From: Pseudomonas kairouanensis
GTDB lineage: Bacteria; Pseudomonadota; Gammaproteobacteria; Pseudomonadales; Pseudomonadaceae
DNA: 64,000 nucleotides
Assembly: GCF_004682055.1 (NCBI RefSeq)
Contig: NZ_QUZU01000010.1
Coordinates: 1-64,000 of the forward strand
Reading direction: 5' to 3'
A model generated the notes under the pieces. That model saw only the letters and a program-made list of their open reading frames with translations. It made no database searches and had not been told where the DNA came from. Shown piece after piece: positions 34,828 to 44,724 of the stretch. Positions within the stretch are counted from its first letter, which is position 1. Every line of letters starts with the position of its first letter. Both the position numbers and the translations under genes were made by a program.

Positions 34828-36282
34828 ATGAAATTAATCGTTAAAGTCTTCCCCGAGATCACCATCAAAAGCCGACCGGTACGGACGCGTTTCATCCGTC
34901 AGTTGGCCAAGAACATCCGTGCCGTGCTCCGAGACCTGGACCCGGCTGTGGTGGTGAACGGCGTGTGGGACAACCTCGAACTGGAAACCCGCATTACCGA
35001 CGCCAAAGCCTTGAAGGACATGACCGAGCGCCTGAGCTGCATGCCGGGCATCGCGCATTTCCTGCAGGTAGATGAATACCCGCTGGGCGACTTCGACGAC
35101 ATCACCGACAAGTGCAAACTGCACTACGGCAGCGAGCTCGAAGGCAAGATTTTTTCGGTGCGCTGCAAGCGCGCCGGCAAGCACACGTTCAGCTCCATGG
35201 ATGTAGAGAAATACGTCGGCAGCAAGCTGCGTCGCGAGTGCGGCGCCGCCGGAATTTCCCTAAAAGCGCCGCAAATTGAAGTGCGCATGGAAATTCGCGA
35301 CCAACGGTTGTTTGTGATCCACAGCCAGCACAACAGCATCGGCGGCTACCCGCTGGGCGCCCTGGAACAGACCCTGGTGCTCATGTCTGGCGGTTTCGAT
35401 TCCACGGTGGCGGCCTACCAGATCATGCGTCGCGGCCTGATGAGCCATTTCTGCTTCTTCAACCTGGGCGGGCGTGCACACGAATTGGGCGTGATGGAAG
35501 TCGCGCACTTTATCTGGAAGAAGTACGGCAGCTCCCAGCGCGTGCTATTTGTAAGCGTGCCGTTCGAGGAAGTGCTGGGAGAAATTCTCGGTAAAGTCGA
35601 TAACGGTCATATGGGCGTGGTATTGAAGCGTATGATGTTGCGCGCCGCGTCGCAGATTGCCGACCGCTTGCAAATCGATGCGCTGGTGACCGGTGAGGCG
35701 ATCTCCCAGGTGTCCAGCCAGACGCTGCCCAACCTGTCGATCATCGACTGCGTCACCGAGAAGCTGGTATTGCGCCCGCTGATCGCCAGCCACAAGCAGG
35801 ACATCATCGACCTGGCAGAAGAAATCGGCACCGCCGACTTTGCCAAGCACATGCCTGAATACTGCGGGGTCATTTCGGTGAACCCCAAGACCCACGCCAA
35901 GCGTCACCGCGTGGAGCATGAAGAGAAAGAATTCGACATGGCGATTCTGGAGCGTGCGCTCGAGAACGCCAAACTGGTGCCGATCGATCGCGTGATCGAC
36001 GAATTGGGCCAGGACGTGAAGATCGAAGAAGTCAGCGAAGCCCTGGCCGGCCAGATCGTCATCGACATCCGTCACCCGGATGCTGCTGAAGACGAGCCGC
36101 TGGAAATTGCTGGCATCGACGTGCAAACGCTGCCGTTCTACGCACTGAACGCGCGTTTCAAGGAACTGGATAACAGCCGTCAGTACCTGCTGTATTGCGA
36201 CAAAGGCGTGATGAGTCGCCTGCATGCCCACCATTTGCTCAGTGAGGGGCATGCCAATGTGCGCGTTTATCGACCGAGCTAA
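34828..36282 (+). CDS. thiI: tRNA 4-thiouridine synthetase / thiamine sulfur transfer protein
   Basis: A 484-residue enzyme that adenylates U8 of tRNA and inserts sulfur from IscS; the C-terminal rhodanese domain also feeds thiazole synthesis. Seen: THUMP domain (residues about 60-165), PP-loop [15 protein letters not shown], the CxxxC-type region [10 protein letters not shown], and the rhodanese active cysteine in [12 protein letters not shown]. The frame is open upstream to 34765, but ATG 34828 ([16 protein letters not shown]) is the family start. Confidence 0.97.
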   Translation: MKLIVKVFPEITIKSRPVRTRFIRQLAKNIRAVLRDLDPAVVVNGVWDNLELETRITDAKALKDMTERLSCMPGIAHFLQVDEYPLGDFDDITDKCKLHYGSELEGKIFSVRCKRAGKHTFSSMDVEKYVGSKLRRECGAAGISLKAPQIEVRMEIRDQRLFVIHSQHNSIGGYPLGALEQTLVLMSGGFDSTVAAYQIMRRGLMSHFCFFNLGGRAHELGVMEVAHFIWKKYGSSQRVLFVSVPFEEVLGEILGKVDNGHMGVVLKRMMLRAASQIADRLQIDALVTGEAISQVSSQTLPNLSIIDCVTEKLVLRPLIASHKQDIIDLAEEIGTADFAKHMPEYCGVISVNPKTHAKRHRVEHEEKEFDMAILERALENAKLVPIDRVIDELGQDVKIEEVSEALAGQIVIDIRHPDAAEDEPLEIAGIDVQTLPFYALNARFKELDNSRQYLLYCDKGVMSRLHAHHLLSEGHANVRVYRPS

Positions 36283-36421
36283 GAGCCCGGGGCTGTTTGC
36301 CTGTGGCCTGCGTCACCGGCCCCCCGACTCTGCCGTCAAGCTGTAACGGCAAGGCCTGACTCTACTGTTAATCGCTGCCACGACCTGTCAGCACACCGAA
36401 TCCTCTGATCGAGATACACAA

Positions 36422-38242
36422 GTGATCGAAAATCTACGTAACATCGCCATCATTGCTCACGTTGACCACGGTAAAACCACCCTGGTAGACAAACTCCTGC
36501 GTCAATCCGGCACCCTGGAGCGCAACGAGCTCAACGACGAGCGCGTGATGGACTCCAACGACCAGGAAAAAGAGCGCGGTATTACCATCCTGGCGAAAAA
36601 CACCGCCATCAACTGGAACGGCTACCACATCAACATCGTGGACACCCCGGGCCACGCCGACTTCGGCGGCGAAGTAGAACGCGTAATGTCGATGGTTGAC
36701 TCCGTTCTGCTGCTGGTTGATGCCCAGGACGGCCCTATGCCGCAAACCCGTTTCGTGACCAAGAAGGCTTTCGAAGCCGGCCTGCGTCCGATCGTGTGCA
36801 TCAACAAGGTTGACCGTCCAGGCGCGCGTCCGGACTGGGTTCTGGACCAGATCTTCGACCTGTTCGACAACCTGGGTGCCACCGAAGAACAGCTGGACTT
36901 CAAAGTCGTCTACGCCTCGGCCCTGAACGGTATTGCCGGTCTGGACCACAACGACATGGCTGAAGACATGACCCCGCTGTACCAGTCGATCGTCGACAAC
37001 GTACCAGCACCGGCTGTTGACCGTGACGGCGCGTTCCAGATGCAAATCTCCGCACTGGACTACAACAGCTTCCTGGGTGTTATCGGCGTTGGCCGTATCG
37101 CTCGTGGTCGCGTCAAGCCCAACACCCCGGTTGTGGCTATCGGCGCCGACGGCAAGAAGCGTAACGGTCGTATCCTGAAGCTGATGGGTCACCACGGTCT
37201 GCACCGTGTAGACGTTGAAGAAGCGGCTGCTGGCGACATCGTGTGCATCAGCGGTATGGACTCGCTGTTCATCTCCGACACCCTGTGCCACCCGGACACC
37301 GTCGAGGCGATGAAGCCTCTGACCGTTGACGAGCCAACCGTTTCCATGACCTTCCAGGTAAACGACTCGCCTTTCTGCGGTAAAGAAGGCAAGTTCGTGA
37401 CCTCCCGTAACATCAAGGAGCGTCTGGACAAAGAGCTGCTGTACAACGTTGCTCTGCGCGTTGAAGAAGGCGACTCGGCTGACAAGTTCAAGGTTTCCGG
37501 CCGTGGTGAGCTGCACCTCTCGGTACTGATCGAAACCATGCGTCGCGAAGGCTTCGAAATGGGCGTTGGTCGTCCAGAGGTGATCATCCGTCAGGTTGAC
37601 GGCGTGAAGCAGGAACCGTTTGAAAACGTCACCATCGACACCCCGGAAGAATCCCAGGGCAAGGTGATGGAAGAGATGGGTCTGCGTAAAGGCGACCTGA
37701 CCAACATGGTGCCGGATGGCAAAGGCCGTGTACGTCTGGAATACAACATCCCTGCTCGTGGTCTGATCGGTTTCCGTAACCAGTTCCTGACCCTGACCAA
37801 CGGTGCTGGCATCCTGACCTCGATCTTCGATCGCTACGACACCATGAAGTCCGGCGACATGTCCGGCCGTCAGAACGGTGTTCTGGTATCGGTAGAAACC
37901 GGCAAGGCACTGACCTACTCCCTGGAAACCCTCCAGGCGCGTGGCAAGCTGTTCGTTGAACACGGTCAAGAGATCTACAACGGTCAGATCGTTGGTCTGA
38001 ACAGCCGTGACAACGACATGGGCGTCAACCCAACCAAAGGCAAGAAGCTCGACAACATGCGTGCTTCGGGCAAAGACGAAACCATCGCTCTGGTACCACC
38101 TGTTCGCTTCACCCTGGAACAGGCCCTGGAATTCATCCAGGACGACGAGCTGTGCGAAGTCACGCCTAAGTCGATCCGCCTGCGTAAGAAGATCCTGGAC
38201 GAAGGCGAGCGTACCCGCGCTGCCAAGAAAGCCAAGAACTGA
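36422..38242 (+). CDS. typA: Ribosome-associated GTPase TypA/BipA
   Basis: A 606-residue translational GTPase involved in 50S assembly, cold growth and stress responses. GTG start at 36422 ([19 protein letters not shown] follows). G1 AHVDHGKT, G3 [11 protein letters not shown]4 [10 protein letters not shown] and G5 SALNGIAG are intact, followed by EF-G-like domains II, III and V and the BipA-specific C-terminal domain ending [15 protein letters not shown]. It stands alone with a strong terminator. Codon use is highly biased, as expected for an abundant protein. Confidence 0.97.
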   Translation: MIENLRNIAIIAHVDHGKTTLVDKLLRQSGTLERNELNDERVMDSNDQEKERGITILAKNTAINWNGYHINIVDTPGHADFGGEVERVMSMVDSVLLLVDAQDGPMPQTRFVTKKAFEAGLRPIVCINKVDRPGARPDWVLDQIFDLFDNLGATEEQLDFKVVYASALNGIAGLDHNDMAEDMTPLYQSIVDNVPAPAVDRDGAFQMQISALDYNSFLGVIGVGRIARGRVKPNTPVVAIGADGKKRNGRILKLMGHHGLHRVDVEEAAAGDIVCISGMDSLFISDTLCHPDTVEAMKPLTVDEPTVSMTFQVNDSPFCGKEGKFVTSRNIKERLDKELLYNVALRVEEGDSADKFKVSGRGELHLSVLIETMRREGFEMGVGRPEVIIRQVDGVKQEPFENVTIDTPEESQGKVMEEMGLRKGDLTNMVPDGKGRVRLEYNIPARGLIGFRNQFLTLTNGAGILTSIFDRYDTMKSGDMSGRQNGVLVSVETGKALTYSLETLQARGKLFVEHGQEIYNGQIVGLNSRDNDMGVNPTKGKKLDNMRASGKDETIALVPPVRFTLEQALEFIQDDELCEVTPKSIRLRKKILDEGERTRAAKKAKN

Positions 38243-38260
38243 GTTAACTCAGGCTGAATG

Positions 38261-38298
38261 AAAAACGCCCCCGGTCGAAAGGCCGGGGGCGTTTTTTT
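38261..38298 (+). terminator. Intrinsic terminator of typA
   Basis: AAAACGCCCCCGG-loop-CCGGGGGCG followed by TTTTTTT, 18 bases after the stop codon. Confidence 0.95.
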
Positions 38299-38333
38299 GT
38301 GCCTGCAAAATAGGTGGTGACTGTGCCGGCCCC

Positions 38334-38417
38334 TTCGCGAGCAAGCCCGCTCCCACATTTGACCGAGTTCCAACTTTGGAATGCATTCAAATGTGGGAGC
38401 GGGCTTGCTCGCGAAAG
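38334..38417. repeat. REP pair in reversed (inside-out) arrangement
   Basis: TTCGCGAGCAAGCCCGCTCC on the left and GGAGCGGGCTTGCTCGCGAA on the right: GTGGGAGCGGGCTTGC-family arms with their outer ends pointing inward, unlike the other doublets of the family. Confidence 0.85.
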
Positions 38418-38445
38418 CGGTAGTCCAGGCAATAAAAAACTTGGA

Positions 38446-38880
38446 TCAGAACTTGTCGAGCGTCTTGAACTTGGTCTCGCGCACCACTTCTTTTGGCTTG
38501 TACGCGCAATACCCTGGCCGCGGCCCGATCTTCGGGTGGTTGCGGCAAGTATCCGGGCGCTTGTCATAAATAGTGCAGAAGCGCGTCTTACGATCCAGGA
38601 ACAGGCAATCGTTATTGCTCATGCGCTGCAGGGTAAAAATTTCGGACTTGGAGTTGAAGCGCTCAACGATGCCCTCTTTCTGCAACCGCTTGGCGATGTT
38701 TTTCGCCGGTTCGCCCAGCTCGAACTCATCGACCAGGCCGATGCGGATCAGGTCCTTGACCTTCACTTCCACCGGCAGCGTGCAGCAGCTGGACACGCAG
38801 CCGCCGCACATGTGGGCAGAATATTTCTGCCAGGTCTCTAGACGGTCGAGTTCCGCGGCGGCGATCAATTGAGGCTTCAT
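38446..38880 (-). CDS. YkgJ-type cysteine-cluster protein
   Basis: A 144-residue soluble protein with many conserved cysteines that probably bind zinc or an iron-sulfur cluster: CGGCVSSCC near residue 25, C-x10-C in DCLFLDRKTRFCTIYDKRP, then TCRNHP and YCAY. This is the YkgJ/UPF0153 family pattern; the biochemical role is not known. ATG 38880 (MKPQLIAAAELDRL) is preferred over upstream in-frame Mets because it matches the family's compact size. Confidence 0.82.
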   Translation of the reverse strand: MKPQLIAAAELDRLETWQKYSAHMCGGCVSSCCTLPVEVKVKDLIRIGLVDEFELGEPAKNIAKRLQKEGIVERFNSKSEIFTLQRMSNNDCLFLDRKTRFCTIYDKRPDTCRNHPKIGPRPGYCAYKPKEVVRETKFKTLDKF

Positions 38881-39120
38881 CAGGGTTCCAAAAGGTGGGG
38901 CTGTATCCGGGCGCGCGATCATACCGGGATTGGTGATTTTTTGAACAATATTTTCTGGGTTTCGGCCAGAAGGTGCGCTTGCTGCAAAAGCAGGCACGGC
39001 CAATGCATCAAAACCCTGCAAAGGTAAATGCGTTAAAAAAGTGCCGAACCAGAGCGGTCACCGTCTGTCAGACCGTCTAGGCTCTAGCAACTCCTTCTAT
39101 CTCGCCCGAGGTCGCATTTG

Positions 39121-41571
39121 ATGTCTCAGGAACCACTTGCACGAGAAGCAGAGGTAGCCGCATTTCGCGATGCCGTCTTGACCAAGCTCACCTATGCGGT
39201 GGGCAAGGACCCGGATCACGCCTTCGACCATGACTGGTTCGAAGCCATTGCCCTGGCCGCGCGCGACCAGATGGTCGATCACTGGATGGACCACACCCGG
39301 CGCATTTACCGCAAAGGCCAGAAGCGGGTGTATTACCTGTCCCTGGAGTTCCTGATCGGCCGCTTGCTCTACGACAGCCTGAGCAACCTCGGCGTGTTGG
39401 AGATCGCCCGTGAGGCCCTGGCGGAGCTGGGGGTCGACCTTGAACGCATCCGCCTGCTGGAGCCCGACGCGGCGCTGGGCAACGGTGGCCTGGGCCGCCT
39501 GGCCGCGTGCTTTATGGAAAGCATGTCGACCCTGGGCGTTGCCGGCCACGGCTACGGCATCCGTTATGAACACGGCTTGTTCCGCCAGGCGATTGTCGAT
39601 GGCTGGCAGCAGGAGCAAACCGAGCACTGGCTGGATTTCGGCAACCCCTGGGAATTCGAACGGCCAGAGGTGGTGTACCCCATCGGCTTTGGCGGCAGCG
39701 TCGAAACCAAGCCCGACGATTCCGGCAAGCTGATCCAGGTATGGACGCCCAACGAAACCGTGCGCGCCATTGCCTACGACACCCCGGTGGTCGGTTGGCG
39801 CGGGGCCAGCGTCAACACCCTGCGCCTGTGGCGTGCCCGTGCGGTGGAAGACCTGCACCTGGAGCGCTTCAACGCCGGTGACCACTTGGGCGCCGTCGCC
39901 GAAGTGGCCCGTGCTGAAAGCATCTCCCGGGTGCTTTACCCCGCCGACAGCACCGAAGCGGGGCAAGAGCTGCGCCTGCGCCAGGAATACTTCTTCGTCG
40001 CCGCCTCCCTGCAAGACCTGATACGCCGCCACAAAAACATGCATGGCTCGGTGCTAAGCCTGGGCGAACACGCCGCGATCCAACTCAACGACACCCACCC
40101 GTCCATCGCCGTGGCCGAGTTGATGCGCCAGTTGGTGGACCTGCATGACATTCCGTGGGAAGCCGCGTGGGATGTGACGGTTGAAACCCTGTCCTACACC
40201 AACCACACCCTGTTGCCCGAGGCATTGGAAACCTGGCCTGTAGGCCTTATGGAACGCATGCTGCCCCGGCACATGCAGATCATTTACCTGATCAACGCCC
40301 AGCATATCGACTCGCTGCGGGCCAAAGGCATCCACGATTTTGACGTACTGCGTGCCGTGTCGCTGATCGAAGAAGACAACGGCCGCCGCGTGCGCATGGG
40401 CAACCTCGCGTTCCTGGGTTCCCACAGCGTCAACGGCGTGTCTGGTTTGCACACCCAATTGATGCGCAGCACGGTGTTCTCCGAACTGCACAAGCTCTAC
40501 CCGGAACGCATCAACAACAAAACCAACGGCATCACCTTCCGCCGTTGGCTGTACCAGGCCAACCCCAAACTGACCGACATGCTGGTGGAAGCGTTGGGCC
40601 CGGACATTCTCGACAAGCCCGAACAGCGCCTGGTGGAGCTTGAACCCTTCGCCGAAAAGCAGGCATTTCGCAAAGCGTTCTCCGAGCAGCGGCTGCACAG
40701 TAAGCGTGCACTGGCAGACATCATCCACGAGCGCCTGGGCATTTCGGTGAACCCGGCGGCGATGTTTGATGTGCAGGTCAAGCGCATCCACGAGTACAAA
40801 CGCCAGTTGCTCAACCTGCTGCACACCGTGGCGTTGTACCAGGCGATCCGTGCCGAGCCGGGCACCGACTGGGTGCCGCGTGTGAAGATCTTCTCGGGCA
40901 AGGCGGCGGCCAGCTATCACCAGGCCAAGCTGATCATCAAGCTGACCAACGACATCGCCCGCACCGTCAACAACGACCCCACCGTGCGCGGTTTGCTCAA
41001 GGTGGTGTTCCTGCCCAACTACAACGTCAGCCTGGCCGAAAGCATCATTCCGGCGGCGGATTTGTCGGAGCAGATCTCCACCGCAGGCTTCGAGGCCTCG
41101 GGCACCAGTAACATGAAGTTCGGCCTTAACGGCGCACTGACCATCGGCACCATGGACGGCGCCAACGTGGAAATGCACGAGCGCGTGGGCGCCGAGCACA
41201 TGTTTATCTTCGGCCTCAGCGCCCAGCAGGTGGAGGCCCGCAAGCACGCCGGAGAATTCAACGCTGGCCAGGATATTGCGGCCTCCCATCGCCTTAACGA
41301 TGTGTTGCAGGCGATCCGTGGCGGAGTGTTCTCGCCGGATGATCCGGGCCGTTATGTGGGGCTCATCGACGGGTTGATCGACTACGACCGCTTCCTGGTG
41401 TGCGCCGACTTCGATTCCTATTGGGATGCCCAGGCGCGGGTTGAAGCGCATTGGCATGATTCCAAGGCGTGGTGGCGTTCGGCGGTGCTCAATACTTCGA
41501 GGATGGGGTGGTTCAGTTCTGACCGGACCATTCGCGAGTACGCTACCGAGATTTGGAAAGCCCTGGAGTAG
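39121..41571 (+). CDS. glgP: Glycogen/maltodextrin phosphorylase
   Basis: An 816-residue PLP enzyme that releases glucose-1-phosphate from alpha-glucans. Seen: the YYLSLEFLIGRLLYDSL start region, the LGNGGLGRLAACF motif, and the PLP-lysine segment EASGTSNMKFGLNGALTIG. Length is typical of bacterial GlgP. It is not near glgA or glgB here. A TTG just precedes the ATG at 39121 and is less likely to be the start. Confidence 0.95.
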   Translation: MSQEPLAREAEVAAFRDAVLTKLTYAVGKDPDHAFDHDWFEAIALAARDQMVDHWMDHTRRIYRKGQKRVYYLSLEFLIGRLLYDSLSNLGVLEIAREALAELGVDLERIRLLEPDAALGNGGLGRLAACFMESMSTLGVAGHGYGIRYEHGLFRQAIVDGWQQEQTEHWLDFGNPWEFERPEVVYPIGFGGSVETKPDDSGKLIQVWTPNETVRAIAYDTPVVGWRGASVNTLRLWRARAVEDLHLERFNAGDHLGAVAEVARAESISRVLYPADSTEAGQELRLRQEYFFVAASLQDLIRRHKNMHGSVLSLGEHAAIQLNDTHPSIAVAELMRQLVDLHDIPWEAAWDVTVETLSYTNHTLLPEALETWPVGLMERMLPRHMQIIYLINAQHIDSLRAKGIHDFDVLRAVSLIEEDNGRRVRMGNLAFLGSHSVNGVSGLHTQLMRSTVFSELHKLYPERINNKTNGITFRRWLYQANPKLTDMLVEALGPDILDKPEQRLVELEPFAEKQAFRKAFSEQRLHSKRALADIIHERLGISVNPAAMFDVQVKRIHEYKRQLLNLLHTVALYQAIRAEPGTDWVPRVKIFSGKAAASYHQAKLIIKLTNDIARTVNNDPTVRGLLKVVFLPNYNVSLAESIIPAADLSEQISTAGFEASGTSNMKFGLNGALTIGTMDGANVEMHERVGAEHMFIFGLSAQQVEARKHAGEFNAGQDIAASHRLNDVLQAIRGGVFSPDDPGRYVGLIDGLIDYDRFLVCADFDSYWDAQARVEAHWHDSKAWWRSAVLNTSRMGWFSSDRTIREYATEIWKALE

Positions 41572-41578
41572 ATCCCCT

Positions 41579-41678
41579 GTAGGAGCGAGCTTGCTCGCGA
41601 AAGGCGTCAACGATACCGCGTGCTTTCTGATGTAACGCGGTATCTTTGCGTTCTTCGCGAGCAAGCTCGCTTCTACAG
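41579..41678. repeat. REP doublet (REPIN), GTAGGAGCGAGCTTGC family
   Basis: Inverted arms TGTAGGAGCGAGCTTGCTCG and CGAGCAAGCTCGCTTCTACA (one mismatch) between glgP and the DUF2339 gene. Confidence 0.88.
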
Positions 41679-41703
41679 CCCGGTTTGCTTAGGGATATCA
41701 ACC

Positions 41704-44700
41704 ATGCAATGGATTTTCATGCTGATTGGCCTCGCGCTCGGCTGGACGCTCGATGAGTCGTTCAGCGATGCCGGCATCGGTGCGCTGTTGGGCTTGGGAC
41801 TTGGCCAAGCCATTCGCCTGTCGCAACTGTCGGCTCAGGCGGACAAACAGGCCCGTCAGTTGGAAACCACGCAGAAAGCGTTGATTGCCCTGGGTGATCG
41901 CTTGCAGCAGCTGGAAGTGCCTGCGCCCATCAGCAGCGTCATTGTCGAATCCCCCATTGCCGAACCAACCCCGGTCGCCAAGGCCCCCGACCTCGTCTGG
42001 GAGCTGCCTGCCGATTTGGCGCCCATTGCGATGGTCGCCGAGCCGAGCCAGCCACCGCCCAAAGCGCCTGCGCCCCCCCGTGGCCCCAACCTGATCGAGC
42101 GCGCCGTCAACGCTGCGCGCAACTGGCTGCTGGGCGGCAATACCGTACTGCGTGTGGGCGTGGTGCTGTTGTTCCTCGGCCTGGCGTTCTTGCTGCGCTA
42201 CGCCACTGAAGGCATGGTGGTACCGATTGAAGTGCGCTATGCCGGGGTGGCGGCAGCCGCCATTGGCCTGCTGGGCCTGGGCTGGTGGTTGCGCAGGCGC
42301 AACGCCAGCTACGGCTTGATACTGCAAGGCGCAGGCATTGCGGTGTTGTACCTCACGGTGTTTGCGGCGATGCGTCTGCACCCGCTGATTGATCCGGGCG
42401 CTGCCATGGGCTTGCTGGTGGCCGTCACGGTTTTTTCAGCGATCCTGGCAATTACCCAGGACTCATTGGGGTTGGCCTGTGCAGCGGCGCTTGGCGGTTT
42501 TGCGGCGCCCATCCTGGTGTCTACCGGCGGCGGTAGCCATGTGGCGCTGTTCAGCTACTTTGCGTTGCTCAACGCCGGCATTCTCGCGATTGCCTGGTTC
42601 AAGGCCTGGCGCACGCTCAACGTCATCGGTTTTGTCGGCACGTTTGGCATTGGTTTCGCCTGGGGTACGCGCTCTTACACGCCGGAACTGCTGTGGAGCA
42701 CCGAACCTTTCCTGATCCTGTTCTTCGTGATGTACCTGGCCATCGGCCTGTTGTACGCCCGCCGCAAACTGCTGGAGGCGGGTGAGGGCGACAGCCTGGG
42801 GGCGCAATTGCGCAAGGGCGATTACGTGGATGGCACCCTGCTGTTCGGCCCGCCGCTGGTGGGCTTTGGCTTGCAGTTTGCGCTGGTGCAGCACCTGGCA
42901 TTCGGCGCTGCGTTCAGCGCGCTGGGCCTGGGCATTGTCTACATGGTCCTGGCGCGTCTGCTCAGTGGCGGGCGCGCTGCGCTGCTGGGTGAGACTTGCC
43001 TGGCCCTGGGTGTGATTTTCGCCAGTTTGGCGATTCCCCTGGGCCTCGATGCTCGCTGGACCGCAGCGGCCTGGGCTGTCGAAGGTGCGGGGATTTTCTG
43101 GCTGGGCATGCGCCAGCAGCGCACCGTCGCGCGAGCGTTTGCCTTGTTGCTGCAATTGGGTTCACTGCTCGCCTTCCTCAGCGAACTTCACAATAGCCAG
43201 GTCACTTTGCTAGCAGGTCCGCCATTGGGCGCCTTGTTGCTCGGCGCAGCGCTGCTGTTCAGCTTTTACCAAATTCACAACGCTGCGCCGGAACACACCC
43301 GTCATTGGGAGCGCCTCGGTGCTCCATGGCTTGCCACCCTGGGCTTGGGTTGCGCCTACCTGCTGGCGCCGTTGTTGTTTTCGACCCAAGGCAGTGTCAT
43401 CAGCTGGGCAATTGCTGGCCTCGCGACGCTGTGGGCCGGCCAGCGCATCGGTTCGTCAGCCGTGGTGCGTTGTGGCATTGCCGTGCAAGCGCTGGCGGGC
43501 GCGTTGTTTGCGCTCGACCCGGTAAACAACGCATGGACGCCGCTGATCATTGCCTTGGCGGCGATGATCGGTGCTTGGCGCTTGCCCCGTGGCCGCCTGT
43601 CCGAGGGCCTGTTGGCCTGGGGCGTGGCCTGGTGGGCGCTGGCGGTGATCATTGAAGTGTGGCGTTCCGCGCCTGTGACCTTCCATGCTCCGTTGCTGCT
43701 GCTGGCGGCAGCGCTGAGTGCGATGATCTGGACGGCGCTGGCGTTGCGTTTGCGCTGGGCAGCGTTGGGCGTTGCCAGCACTTTGCTGATGCCCGCAGCG
43801 GGTCTGGTGCTGTTGGGCGCATGGACCGAGTACTACCACCCGGCCGCGCAGTTCGGCTGGCTGGCTTGGCTGGCGGTTTTCAGTGTGCATTTCATCTCGT
43901 TGCGACGGTTGGCGCCGTGGGTGCCGCAAGCCGTGTTGAGCGCTGCCCATGTGCTGGGCTGCTGGATGTTGATTGGCGTGCTGGCGCTGGAACTGCGCTA
44001 CGGCCTGCTATCACTTTCGGATCAATACAACGCCTGGCGCTGGCTGGGTTGGGCGATCCTGCCAAGCCTGTATCTGGTGCTGGCTGGCGCGCAGCGCAGT
44101 TGGCCGTGGCCCGTGTCGGCGTATGCTCGGGAGTACCGCGTACTCGCCGCCTTGCCATTGGCGGTGCTGATGCTCGGCTGGTTCTGGCTCGCCAATACCT
44201 TCAGTGATGGCACCGCCGAGCCGCTGCCCTATGTACCGCTGCTCAATCCGCTGGACTTGGGATTATTGTTCGCGCTGCTGGGCGTGTACCTGTGGTCACG
44301 CAGCGTCGCGCCACAGCGCGAACAGATCGCCCAAGGTGTGGCAGGCCTCTCGCTGTTTGCGTTCTTCACGGCCTTGGTGATGCGCACCGCCCACCATTGG
44401 GGCGGCGTGCCCTTCCATCTGGAAGCGTTACTCGACTCGATGCTGGTGCAGGCCAGCCTGTCGATCGTATGGACCTTGATCGCCCTGGGCCTGATGATCG
44501 GCGGCCACCTGCGCCATCGTCGCGAAGTGTGGCTGATCGGCGCCGCGCTGATTGCGGTGGTAGTGGCCAAGCTGTTTTTTGTCGAGTTGAGCAACCGTGG
44601 CGGGCTGGCGCGGATCGTGTCGTTTATCGGTGTGGGCGGGTTGTTGCTGGTGGTGGGCTACTTCGCGCCGCTGCCGCCCAAGCGCGTTGAAACTGGCGTT

Positions 44701-44724
44701 GAAACTGAGGGAGCGTCGTCGTGA
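41704..44724 (+). CDS. DUF2339 polytopic membrane protein
   Basis: A 1006-residue inner-membrane protein with more than 20 hydrophobic segments. A first membrane helix (FMLIGLALGWTLDE) is followed by a short coiled coil, a Pro-rich linker (PPPKAPAPPRGP), and then the DUF2339 opening ERAVNAARNWLLGGNTVLRV. The rest is a run of membrane helices with few charged loops. Its function is not established. ATG 41704 is chosen because the in-frame sequence before it lies inside the REP element. It overlaps the start of the DUF3999 gene, and this pair is a recurring operon. Confidence 0.85.
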   Translation: MQWIFMLIGLALGWTLDESFSDAGIGALLGLGLGQAIRLSQLSAQADKQARQLETTQKALIALGDRLQQLEVPAPISSVIVESPIAEPTPVAKAPDLVWELPADLAPIAMVAEPSQPPPKAPAPPRGPNLIERAVNAARNWLLGGNTVLRVGVVLLFLGLAFLLRYATEGMVVPIEVRYAGVAAAAIGLLGLGWWLRRRNASYGLILQGAGIAVLYLTVFAAMRLHPLIDPGAAMGLLVAVTVFSAILAITQDSLGLACAAALGGFAAPILVSTGGGSHVALFSYFALLNAGILAIAWFKAWRTLNVIGFVGTFGIGFAWGTRSYTPELLWSTEPFLILFFVMYLAIGLLYARRKLLEAGEGDSLGAQLRKGDYVDGTLLFGPPLVGFGLQFALVQHLAFGAAFSALGLGIVYMVLARLLSGGRAALLGETCLALGVIFASLAIPLGLDARWTAAAWAVEGAGIFWLGMRQQRTVARAFALLLQLGSLLAFLSELHNSQVTLLAGPPLGALLLGAALLFSFYQIHNAAPEHTRHWERLGAPWLATLGLGCAYLLAPLLFSTQGSVISWAIAGLATLWAGQRIGSSAVVRCGIAVQALAGALFALDPVNNAWTPLIIALAAMIGAWRLPRGRLSEGLLAWGVAWWALAVIIEVWRSAPVTFHAPLLLLAAALSAMIWTALALRLRWAALGVASTLLMPAAGLVLLGAWTEYYHPAAQFGWLAWLAVFSVHFISLRRLAPWVPQAVLSAAHVLGCWMLIGVLALELRYGLLSLSDQYNAWRWLGWAILPSLYLVLAGAQRSWPWPVSAYAREYRVLAALPLAVLMLGWFWLANTFSDGTAEPLPYVPLLNPLDLGLLFALLGVYLWSRSVAPQREQIAQGVAGLSLFAFFTALVMRTAHHWGGVPFHLEALLDSMLVQASLSIVWTLIALGLMIGGHLRHRREVWLIGAALIAVVVAKLFFVELSNRGGLARIVSFIGVGGLLLVVGYFAPLPPKRVETGVETEGASS

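Noticed and set aside
36434..37969. A 511-codon minus-strand frame opposite typA
   Set aside because: Shadow of the highly biased typA codons, no family resemblance.
40054..41664. A 536-codon minus-strand frame opposite glgP
   Set aside because: Composition is His/Gln/Gly-rich antisense shadow; glgP on the other strand has all phosphorylase motifs.
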